The position numbers were made by a program, and so were the translations under genes. The notes beneath the pieces were generated by a model. The model was not told where the DNA came from. It did no database searches and saw nothing but the letters and a program-made list of their open reading frames with translations. 48,795 bases of DNA from positions 1 through 48,795 of the forward strand of contig CAZJXD010000026.1 in NCBI GenBank assembly GCA_964549945.1, in the 5' to 3' direction. The DNA comes from B25-G16 sp964549945. Lineage in GTDB: Bacteria > Desulfobacterota > DSM-4660 > Desulfatiglandales > B25-G16. This document shows positions 24,758 through 33,340 of this stretch, in pieces (positions within the stretch are counted from its first letter, which is position 1; each line of letters begins with the position of its first letter).

Positions 24758-25785
24758 GAAAACATCTCAATACCCTTTTTGTTACCAGCCAGGGGGCCTA
24801 TCTTTCAAAAGAAGGAGAGACAGTGCTGGTCAAGGTGGAAAAGGAAACTCGACTGAGGGTGCCCATTCATACCCTTGGGGGCATCGTCTGTTTTGGGAAT
24901 GTCCTGTGCAGTCCCTTCCTGCTCGGATTCTGTGCTCAAAACGATGTTACGGTGAGCTTCCTAACAGAACATGGCCGGTTCCTCGCATGTGTACAAGGGC
25001 CTGTCTCCGGCAATGTCCTTCTGCGACGTGAACAGTACCGCAGGGCGGATGATCCTCAAGCAACAGCGGAGGTCATTAAGTCCATCCTCACAGGCAAGCT
25101 TGCGAATTGCCGAACAGTGCTTCAACGTGCCCTCCGAGACCATGCAGACAAGGTGGATACACAAGCCCTGGCGGAAGTTTCCTCTAGGATTACGAAACAT
25201 ATTGAGCGGCTTCCCAGGGAGTCCTCAGCGGATGTGTTGAGGGGCATTGAAGGCGACACAGCCCATATGTACTTCAATGTTTTTAATCATCTTATCACAT
25301 CTCAGAAAGAGGATTTCATCTTTCAAGAGAGAAGCAGACGTCCTCCGCTGGACAATGTTAATTGCCTGCTTTCTTTTGTCTACACCCTCATTCTCCATGA
25401 TGTCCGCTCAGCGCTCGAAACAGTGGGGCTTGATCCCGCAGTTGGTTTTCTCCATAGGGACCGGCCAGGGCGGCCCGGACTTGCACTTGATCTTATGGAG
25501 GAATTCAGGCCGTTTCTCGCTGACAGGCTCGTACTCTCTCTCATCAACTTGCGCAAGATCCAGAAGAAGGGTTTTACTAAAATGGACTCAGGAGCTGTTT
25601 TCATGGATGATGACACAAGGAAAGAAGTGCTGGTCACCTATCAGAATAGAAAACAGGAGGAAATCACCCATCCATTTCTGGGTGAAAAGCTTTCCATCGG
25701 GATGCTTTTCCACATTCAGGGGATGCTTTTCGCGCGATGCTTGCGGGGCGATCTTGACGGTTATCCGCCCTTCATATGGAGATGA
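24754..25785 (+). CDS. cas1: Cas1 spacer integrase, type I-C
   Basis: A 343-residue integrase. The N-terminal beta domain begins NTLFVTSQGAYLSKEGETVL, and the helical domain contains VGLDPAVGFLHRDRPGRPGL and LDLMEEFRPFLADRLVLSL, the region holding the catalytic His and acidic residues. A conserved Glu lies in RGIEGDTAHMYF. The length and segments match I-C Cas1. It forms a complex with Cas2 that inserts new spacers at the leader end of the array at 26317. It overlaps cas4 by four bases and is followed at once by cas2. Confidence 0.96.
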   Translation: MRKHLNTLFVTSQGAYLSKEGETVLVKVEKETRLRVPIHTLGGIVCFGNVLCSPFLLGFCAQNDVTVSFLTEHGRFLACVQGPVSGNVLLRREQYRRADDPQATAEVIKSILTGKLANCRTVLQRALRDHADKVDTQALAEVSSRITKHIERLPRESSADVLRGIEGDTAHMYFNVFNHLITSQKEDFIFQERSRRPPLDNVNCLLSFVYTLILHDVRSALETVGLDPAVGFLHRDRPGRPGLALDLMEEFRPFLADRLVLSLINLRKIQKKGFTKMDSGAVFMDDDTRKEVLVTYQNRKQEEITHPFLGEKLSIGMLFHIQGMLFARCLRGDLDGYPPFIWR

Positions 25786-25793
25786 GGTACGCC

Positions 25794-26084
25794 ATGCTGG
25801 TGGTAGTGAGTTATGACGTTTCAACCGTTGAGCCTAAAGGACGGCTTCGTTTGAGGAAGGTTGCGAAGATTTGCAAAAATCATGGGCAGAGGGTTCAATT
25901 CTCGGTTTTTGAATGCGATGTCGATCCGGCGAGGTGGTCCTTTCTCCGACAGAAGCTGGTTGATGTGATTGATCCAGAAGAAGACAGCCTGAGATTCTAT
26001 TTTCTGGGATCGAATTGGAAGCGGAGGATCGAATACGTTGGCTTGAAGAAATCCTATGATCCAGATGAGCCGTTGGTTGTCTGA
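25794..26084 (+). CDS. cas2: Cas2 adaptation protein, type I-C
   Basis: A 96-residue ferredoxin-fold protein. MLVVVSYDVST, then RLRLRKVAKICKNHGQRVQF, then SVFECDVDP and SLRFYFLGSNWKRRIEYVG are near-standard Cas2 segments. ATG 25794 was chosen because family members begin at this point and GATGAGG lies six bases upstream; an in-frame ATG at 25776, inside cas1, would add six residues. Cas2 is the structural core of the Cas1-Cas2 integration complex. The gene starts eight bases after the cas1 stop and ends 232 bases before the first repeat. Confidence 0.95.
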   Translation: MLVVVSYDVSTVEPKGRLRLRKVAKICKNHGQRVQFSVFECDVDPARWSFLRQKLVDVIDPEEDSLRFYFLGSNWKRRIEYVGLKKSYDPDEPLVV

Positions 26085-26316
26085 AAAGAGTGTGCGAACC
26101 CCAAGCTCCCATTTGTGGGATGCGCCATTTCCTTTCGTTTTTCATGGGGTTAGGGGCTTTTTTACTTTCCCTGGGTTCGCAACTCTAATATTAACTGTAA
26201 TTCTAACAAGTTATAAAACCAGCTCTTTGACAACTGAATATGCCGAGGCTCAGAACGGGGAGCTTCGCAAAATGCTTCATTTAAAATCTTTGTCAGCAAT
26301 CACTAAGAGGCTGACA
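26085..26316 (+). promoter_or_regulatory. CRISPR leader
   Basis: This 232-base AT-leaning stretch joins cas2 to the first repeat. TGCGAACCC (26093-26101) and GGGTTCGCA (26173-26181) are perfect inverted repeats 71 bases apart, which could be a regulator or host-factor site. A -35-like TTGACA lies at 26227-26232, 85 bases before the array, with a weak -10. New spacers should enter at 26317. The repeat strand ends in ATTGAAAC, as expected for transcription on the plus strand from here. Confidence 0.8.
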
Positions 26317-29300
26317 GTCGCCCCCTGCGCGGGGGCGTGGATTGAAACCGATCTAAGGGGACTTGTACAGACTGGTCCGAGGGTCGCCCCCTGCGCGGGG
26401 GCGTGGATTGAAACATGGTATAAGGAATGTCATGCAAGCTAAAACAGTGTCGCCCCCTGCGCGGGGGCGTGGATTGAAACCCTACAGTTAGAGTCACAGA
26501 TTGCCATAAATGCTGGTCGCCCCCTGCGCGGGGGCGTGGATTGAAACCACTGATAGTGGATATACAGGCCATAGTCCTTCTGTCGCCCCCTGCGCGGGGG
26601 CGTGGATTGAAACAAGATCTTTGCAGGGCAAACACAAGAGCATATAATGTCGCCCCCTGCGCGGGGGCGTGGATTGAAACGACTAGCCCCATGCAAAGAG
26701 GACATAATAACTGATGTCGCCCCCTGCGCGGGGGCGTGGATTGAAACCAGTCATGCTCGCTGTAGCCGTTGCCATGCAATAAGTCGCCCCCTGCGCGGGG
26801 GCGTGGATTGAAACCTCGGTACGCCCCCCGACTGGTTGACGGCCACGGGTCGCCCCCTGCGCGGGGGCGTGGATTGAAACCATTCCTTTTAGCTCCATGT
26901 TCTGCGGTGCACTCGTCGCCCCCTGCGCGGGGGCGTGGATTGAAACTAATGAATGGGGATAAAGGAAATCGGCGTATTGGGTCGCCCCCTGCGCGGGGGC
27001 GTGGATTGAAACTTATTCTGATTGTTTTTATCGCAGGCTGCGCCACGTCGCCCCCTGCGCGGGGGCGTGGATTGAAACTCCCCCTGAGATTGTACGTGCG
27101 ATTACGACAGGGGAGTCGCCCCCTGCGCGGGGGCGTGGATTGAAACTAGAAGAGGGCAGAGAAGAAGTAGCCAAAATATTCTGTCGCCCCCTGCGCGGGG
27201 GCGTGGATTGAAACCGCCTGCTGTAGTGCTTACCGTTGAAACCGCCCCCGTCGCCCCCTGCGCGGGGGCGTGGATTGAAACCCTCTAGGATATGCAAAGT
27301 GCGACCATCCTTGAGTCGCCCCCTGCGCGGGGGCGTGGATTGAAACAGATTACGAGGGATGATCCGCCACTGGTAAAAGCCGTCGCCCCCTGCGCGGGGG
27401 CGTGGATTGAAACTCTCTTATTCTCCGCAATCTTCTCAGGCGTAAAGCCGTCGCCCCCTGCGCGGGGGCGTGGATTGAAACCCTCTTTCGCCCACATTTT
27501 TGTCGCTCTAACATCCGTCGCCCCCTGCGCGGGGGCGTGGATTGAAACTTGGATTGGAAAGAGAACAATGCCCTCAAGGTATTGTCGCCCCCTGCGCGGG
27601 GGCGTGGATTGAAACTTTGTAGATGGGGGTATCATTAGGATAGCAGTAAAGTCGCCCCCTGCGCGGGGGCGTGGATTGAAACATAATCCTCATCATCTAC
27701 GAGACTATAAAATATTGTCGCCCCCTGCGCGGGGGCGTGGATTGAAACAAAATCGAACCGCCGAAAATAACAGAAAAAGAGAGTCGCCCCCTGCGCGGGG
27801 GCGTGGATTGAAACAGTATTGAAAGGGAAGCCTTGCTATGAATTTAAACGTCGCCCCCTGCGCGGGGGCGTGGATTGAAACATTTGTATTCGCCCGGCAA
27901 CCCGACCGGCAAGAGGTCGCCCCCTGCGCGGGGGCGTGGATTGAAACACTCGACCCTTGGGGACTCGGGCGAGTGATGCTGTGTCGCCCCCTGCGCGGGG
28001 GCGTGGATTGAAACTCCTGGCTATAGCCAACGATGGAAAGACGGCACGGGTCGCCCCCTGCGCGGGGGCGTGGATTGAAACCTAAGTACATCCAACATGC
28101 AGGGACGATATACAAGTCGCCCCCTGCGCGGGGGCGTGGATTGAAACATGAACAAGGCCCACTGGGATCTGCATCCCCTCTGGGTCGCCCCCTGCGCGGG
28201 GGCGTGGATTGAAACTTTGGTAGCACCTACCATTATCTCTTCTTGGCATATGTCGCCCCCTGCGCGGGGGCGTGGATTGAAACCTATAATTTCATATTTT
28301 CCTTCCGCCATTTTGAAGTCGCCCCCTGCGCGGGGGCGTGGATTGAAACCTTCAATATTGGACTCTTCAAGATCCCGTCTTTTTGTCGCCCCCTGCGCGG
28401 GGGCGTGGATTGAAACTATTACCGAAGCCCGGCGACTGTCTGTCCATTTTGTCGCCCCCTGCGCGGGGGCGTGGATTGAAACTCTATTTCTTCCCGAACG
28501 CTCTCGTTTTGAAGTCGTCGCCCCCTGCGCGGGGGCGTGGATTGAAACTTTAAACCCTTGATAAACGTATAGCAGGCCAGGGGTCGCCCCCTGCGCGGGG
28601 GCGTGGATTGAAACCTGCCCTTGCGGGCACCCCCAACAACTCGCCCGCTGTCGCCCCCTGCGCGGGGGCGTGGATTGAAACGTTCTGCCGGGGCCGGAGG
28701 CGCTGCGGGCGGAGATGTCGCCCCCTGCGCGGGGGCGTGGATTGAAACTTATAGTGCTCCAGCACCTTGGCCACTCCAGGGAGCGTCGCCCCCTGCGCGG
28801 GGGCGTGGATTGAAACAGGAACATCGCAGTGGCGGTTGCCATGAATCATCAGGTCGCCCCCTGCGCGGGGGCGTGGATTGAAACTTTAAACCCCTGATAA
28901 AGGTGTAGCAGGTCAGGGTGTCGCCCCCTGCGCGGGGGCGTGGATTGAAACGGATTACATAGAAACAGCCGGTAAGGATATTTTCGTCGCCCCCTGCGCG
29001 GGGGCGTGGATTGAAACCTATCGATTTTGATAGATCCAAAGTTGTAAAAATTTGTCGCCCCCTGCGCGGGGGCGTGGATTGAAACCATTTAGCGGCTGCC
29101 TGCCTTGCCTTGTCGTAGTGTCGCCCCCTGCGCGGGGGCGTGGATTGAAACAAGTTGGAAGGCTGGCTGTTGCATCATTCACAATGTCGCCCCCTGCGCG
29201 GGGGCGTGGATTGAAACAAGATAGGCAGACGGCGTTTCCTTGTCGAAGTCTGTCGCCCCCTGCGCGGGGGCGTGGATTGAAACCTGCCCTTGCGGGCACC

Positions 29301-29902
29301 CCCAACAACTCGCCCGCTGTCGCCCCCTGCGCGGGGGCGTGGATTGAAACAGGTGTATTTTCCGTGGGTTGCTCGACTACAGTAGTCGCCCCCTGCGCGG
29401 GGGCGTGGATTGAAACTAAAAGTTCAAGGGCGGCTAACCAAATGGGCATAGGTCGCCCCCTGCGCGGGGGCGTGGATTGAAACTGCCTTGGGAGTCTACC
29501 TCTGGCTCAACAACCCTGTCGCCCCCTGCGCGGGGGCGTGGATTGAAACACACTCAAAAGAGGATGGCCTGCAATCTCAAAGGAGTCGCCCCCTGCGCGG
29601 GGGCGTGGATTGAAACATCTTTTCCCTTGCCTCTCGGTTAAAAGGTTGATGTCGCCCCCTGCGCGGGGGCGTGGATTGAAACATTTGACCAAGACGCGGT
29701 ATCAGCATCGAAATCAGGTCGCCCCCTGCGCGGGGGCGTGGATTGAAACAATCCTATGTTATCGAGGCCGGAGATCTGTATTTGTCGCCCCCTGCGCGGG
29801 GGCGTGGATTGAAACACTATTATCTGTCTATAGGGAATATCCTGTATATGTCGCCCCCTGCGCGGGGGCGTGGATTGAAACATTTGACCAAGACGCGGTA
29901 TC

Positions 29903-30002
29903 NNNNNNNNNNNNNNNNNNNNNNNNNNNNNNNNNNNNNNNNNNNNNNNNNNNNNNNNNNNNNNNNNNNNNNNNNNNNNNNNNNNNNNNNNNNNNNNNNN
30001 NN
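29903..30002. other. Assembly gap (100 Ns) inside a spacer
   Basis: Exactly 100 Ns, the usual placeholder for a gap of unknown size. The 21 bases before it and 14 bases after it join to give exactly the 35-base spacer found complete at 29683-29717. The true distance is therefore unknown: the gap may be zero, or it may hide further repeat-spacer units. Confidence 0.98.
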
Positions 30003-30819
30003 AGCATCGAAATCAGGTCGCCCCCTGCGCGGGGGCGTGGATTGAAACATGGATAGAGCATATACTAATACAAACAGTCTGTGTCGCCCCCTGCGCGGGG
30101 GCGTGGATTGAAACATAAGACAAAGAGGACAAAAATCCTCATTGTCAAAGTCGCCCCCTGCGCGGGGGCGTGGATTGAAACTTCTGAACTCGGCAATTTA
30201 ACGGTAATGTCAAAAAGTCGCCCCCTGCGCGGGGGCGTGGATTGAAACATTAGTTCCTCTTCTTGTAAAACATTGCCAAGAGAGTCGCCCCCTGCGCGGG
30301 GGCGTGGATTGAAACTTGATTTGCTCGCTCCTAATGTATCCCTTGCCCTCGTCGCCCCCTGCGCGGGGGCGTGGATTGAAACTTGCGCTCCTCATCGGGG
30401 CAGGTCACGAAATATTGTCGCCCCCTGCGCGGGGGCGTGGATTGAAACTTATCGATCATGATGGACCAGCGCACGAAATCATCCGTCGCCCCCTGCGCGG
30501 GGGCGTGGATTGAAACCCTCTTCGCTCCCTTCACCGCGCCCCACAGCAAAGGTCGCCCCCTGCGCGGGGGCGTGGATTGAAACTGATCCGGTCTCGCTTG
30601 ATGGCAATGCGTGAGTAGTCGCCCCCTGCGCGGGGGCGTGGATTGAAACATATCGTTGTATCGTACTCTTATCGGTGTTTATTTTGTCGCCCCCTGCGCG
30701 GGGGCGTGGATTGAAACAAAGAGCTCCAGTACCTCGCTGCTCAACAGTTTATGTCGCCCCCTGCGCGGGGGCGTGGATTGAAACACGTCCAGCACCGCGG
30801 TGGCGATCTCAAGTTCGCC

Positions 30820-31051
30820 GTCGCTCCCCGCGCGGGAGCGTGGATTGAAACACATCGATACACCTGCCAAGTGTTGGCAAAACCATGTCGCTCCCCGCGC
30901 GGGAGCGTGGATTGAAACCTGTACTCGACGGCCATGTTGGTCAGAGGGCCGTGTCGCTCCCCGCGCGGGAGCGTGGATTGAAACGTCGCATAATGTTTTG
31001 CAAACTCGCTCTTTCCCCGGTCGCTCCCCGCGCGGGAGCGTGGATTGAAAC
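30820..31051 (+). repeat. Second repeat type at leader-distal end
   Basis: Four repeats (30820-30851, 30887-30918, 30953-30984, 31020-31051) start GTCGCTCCC and read GGGAGCG on the other arm. Compared with the main type, C6 to T is matched by a G to A on the opposite arm, so the stem becomes CGCTCCC/GGGAGCG and stays fully paired. T10 to C changes the loop. The switch is abrupt between 30784 and 30820, with no mixed repeat. Confidence 0.95.
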
Positions 31052-31100
31052 GATGCCTCCAAGATGGTGCTCATTTGCTCAACACCGTCGCCCCCCGCGC

Positions 31101-31316
31101 TCGTTGTTAGTTTTCGAATGAATTCAGTTCACATCTTTCCTCACTCTACCAACGTGCAAGGAACTGTTGAAATATCCAGTTTAACGTGATAAAGGTTTTT
31201 TTAGAACTCATTGACCGCGACTCGCGGCTACCTCATAAGATCGTAACCACGTCCATATGGCTCATGTAGCTCACGCAGAATGGAGTGTTCAACTTCTTTA
31301 ACGGGGGTAATAAGGC
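31101..31316. other. Gap between array end and glgC
   Basis: No gene is visible. After the truncated last repeat the sequence becomes AT-rich. A small hairpin, CCGCG-ACT-CGCGG, lies at 31215-31227, just after a short T-tract (TTTTTTT near 31196-31202). The hairpin could end array transcription, or form part of the glgC leader. Confidence 0.4.
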
Positions 31317-32558
31317 ATGTTGGATGTACTGGCAATGGTGATGGCTGGCGGGAAGGGCGAGAGGCTCTATCCCCTCACCAGGGACAGGACCAAGCCGGCG
31401 GTACCGTTCGGGGGCAAATACAGGCTGATCGACTTCGTACTGTCTAATCTGGTTAACTCCCATATCCACGCAATTTATGTCCTGACCCAGTTCAAATCTC
31501 AATCGCTCACCGAACACATATTGGAACACTGGCGGCTAGGGACAATCCTGGAGAAACATTTTATTATCCCCGTTCCGGCCCAGATGCGTACGGGCGAAAC
31601 CTGGTACAGGGGTACTGCCGATGCGATTTACCAGAATGCCCACTTGATACGCAATCACAAACCAAAGATAGTTGCCGTCTTTGGCGCCGATCACATCTAC
31701 AAAATGAATATCCGGGACATGGTAGACTACCACCGCGAAAAGGAAGCGGATGTGACCATAGCTGCCATTCCCTTTCCTAAGCCCGAATCCAGGTCATATG
31801 GTGTGATACAGGTAGATGAATCCTGGAGGGTTGAGGGATTCCAGGAGAAGCCGGGAGACCCCGCTACGATTCCCGGCAAGCCTGACATGATCCTCGCCTC
31901 AATGGGCAACTATCTATTCAATCGCGAGGTACTTCTGGAGGTACTGGAATCCGATGCCAAGACCACGAGCACCCACGATTTCGGCAGGGATATCCTCCCA
32001 TCCAACTTTCATGACCTGAAGATATATGCCTATGATTTTCGCAGAAACAAATTACCCGGCATTGAACCCGGCGAGGTGAACGACTACTGGCGTGATGTGG
32101 GCACGATCGACTCCTATTGGGAGGCCAATATGGACCTCCGGTCGGTTAGTCCCAAATTCGATCTCTATAACAAGTACTGGCCGATCTATGCGGGCCGGAT
32201 CCCCGCACCCCCGGCGAAGTTCGTCCACAATGAGGAAGGACGTCGCGGTCACTCGCTTAATTCCATTGTCTCAGAGGGCTGTATTATCTCCGGTTCTACC
32301 GTAGTCGATTCCGTGCTCGGTCCATTTGTTCATATTCACAGCTATTCGGAGGTATGCCAATCCATCCTTATGGAGGACGTTGAGGTGGGGCGTGGCTCAC
32401 GAATACAAAATGCGATCATCGACAAACACGTGGTGATTCCTCCGGACACGCATATCGGGTTTGACGTGGAGGAGGACAGAAAAAAATATTACGTCAGCCC
32501 CAGGGGGGTTGTGGTAATCCCCAAGGGCTCCAAATACGATCGACCGCCATATGTCTGA
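31317..32558 (+). CDS. glgC: Glucose-1-phosphate adenylyltransferase (ADP-glucose synthase)
   Basis: A 413-residue enzyme that makes ADP-glucose from ATP and glucose-1-phosphate, the committed step of bacterial glycogen synthesis. The N-terminal nucleotidyltransferase motif is GGKGERLYPLTRDRTKPAVP (from residue 11), followed by FGGKYRLIDFVLSN. YRGTADAIYQN and FGADHIYKM (metal-binding Asp) lie mid-chain, and FQEKP marks the sugar-phosphate site. The C-terminal third is a left-handed beta helix (SIVSEGCIISGSTVVDSVLG). The length is typical. A glucan phosphorylase gene lies 14 kb downstream, but no glycogen synthase or branching gene is in the window. Confidence 0.96.
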   Translation: MLDVLAMVMAGGKGERLYPLTRDRTKPAVPFGGKYRLIDFVLSNLVNSHIHAIYVLTQFKSQSLTEHILEHWRLGTILEKHFIIPVPAQMRTGETWYRGTADAIYQNAHLIRNHKPKIVAVFGADHIYKMNIRDMVDYHREKEADVTIAAIPFPKPESRSYGVIQVDESWRVEGFQEKPGDPATIPGKPDMILASMGNYLFNREVLLEVLESDAKTTSTHDFGRDILPSNFHDLKIYAYDFRRNKLPGIEPGEVNDYWRDVGTIDSYWEANMDLRSVSPKFDLYNKYWPIYAGRIPAPPAKFVHNEEGRRGHSLNSIVSEGCIISGSTVVDSVLGPFVHIHSYSEVCQSILMEDVEVGRGSRIQNAIIDKHVVIPPDTHIGFDVEEDRKKYYVSPRGVVVIPKGSKYDRPPYV

Positions 32559-32565
32559 TTTCAGC

Positions 32566-33252
32566 TTATAAGGGAACCTTCTTCAGTACCTCCTCGACCC
32601 CATAGCGGGCCAGTTCATCGGCGGAAAGCCACTTCACTCCCTCCCTGAGCAGTAACTTGCCGACGCGAATATCCTCGGTCAGGGGCCGCTGTGTTTCGTC
32701 AAACTTCGTCTTCCACACCGTCTTTCCGCTGGAAACCTCTATGAGGTAGATATCGAAGGCCACGGAGGCACCCCTTTCCGGTCCCATAGGATCTCGAACC
32801 CTCTCCCTGTACCTCCAGACAGCTCCCGCTATCATGAGATCTGCCCCTAAGGCCTCTCCTGTTTTTTGAGCCAGGCTCCGGGGAGTGTCCTTTGTATCAT
32901 CCCTGGGGATCTCTTGATATGCCCTCGACACCTCATCCAGGGCAATCACCTTGTCTGCATATCTCCTCTCCAAGGCCTCCTGTACGTAACGGGTTATTGC
33001 CCTATCGGCACCGTCTTTTATGTTCTCGGCTCTAAATGAAAGCTCGCATATGGGGCAGGTCAGGCTCTCGCCCGTGCCAGCGCTTGGCCTGCCCTTGAAG
33101 AAGGGCATAACCCCGATCTTCTCCCATCGGATCTTGATGGGTTCGGCCTTGGATTGAGCAGCAACCCTTCTCCTGTGATGCCCATCAACCATAAGCCCTG
33201 TGATGCACCACACCGCGATCATCACACAAATGGCTGCGCCTTTTGATTTCAT
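32566..33252 (-). CDS. Secreted LpoB/CsgG-like protein of unknown function
   Basis: A 228-residue protein with an N-terminal hydrophobic signal (about residues 5-22). The mature part begins with a strand KIGVMPFFKG, then a small CPICELSF pair of Cys. ADRAITRYVQEALERRYADK, LAQKTGEALGADLMIAGAVWRYRERV and VAFDIYLIEVSSGKTVWKTK follow. The alternating pattern, with a predicted nucleotide-free alpha/beta fold and the GADLMIAG and SGKTVW steps, resembles the LpoB/CsgG-type envelope proteins. It ends convergently with glgC, only seven bases apart. No partner gene is adjacent, so its role is unassigned. Confidence 0.6.
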   Translation of the reverse strand: MKSKGAAICVMIAVWCITGLMVDGHHRRRVAAQSKAEPIKIRWEKIGVMPFFKGRPSAGTGESLTCPICELSFRAENIKDGADRAITRYVQEALERRYADKVIALDEVSRAYQEIPRDDTKDTPRSLAQKTGEALGADLMIAGAVWRYRERVRDPMGPERGASVAFDIYLIEVSSGKTVWKTKFDETQRPLTEDIRVGKLLLREGVKWLSADELARYGVEEVLKKVPL

Positions 33253-33340
33253 TGCTACCCCCTTTTTCCATCGAGTGAGATGTATCTCCCGCAGTGCGTT
33301 ATCGGTTTCCCTATCGTCTTTATGAACAACTGGATCAGCC

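Larger units (their letters stand above)
26317..31100 (+). CRISPR. Type I-C CRISPR array, 71 visible repeats
   Basis: Repeats of 32 bases start GTCGCC, form a stem CGCCCCC/GGGGGCG around TGCGC, and end GTGGATTGAAAC, the typical I-C repeat. I count 66 repeats of this type (first 26317-26348, last 30753-30784), four of a second type (30820 onward), and a 14-base remnant at 31087-31100. There are 70 spacers of 33-36 bases, mostly 34-35. The count is a minimum because 100 Ns interrupt one spacer. One spacer is present twice exactly (28615-28649 and 29284-29318). Another (29683-29717) matches the sequence on both sides of the Ns. Two (28549-28582 and 28885-28919) differ at only four positions. Open frames across the array are artefacts of the repeat. 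Confidence 0.99.

Noticed and set aside
26303..31121. Many long open frames through the array on both strands, with repeating Pro/Arg/Gly-rich peptides
   Set aside because: They are produced by the 32-base repeat plus spacers, share no start signals, and the region is plainly a CRISPR array.
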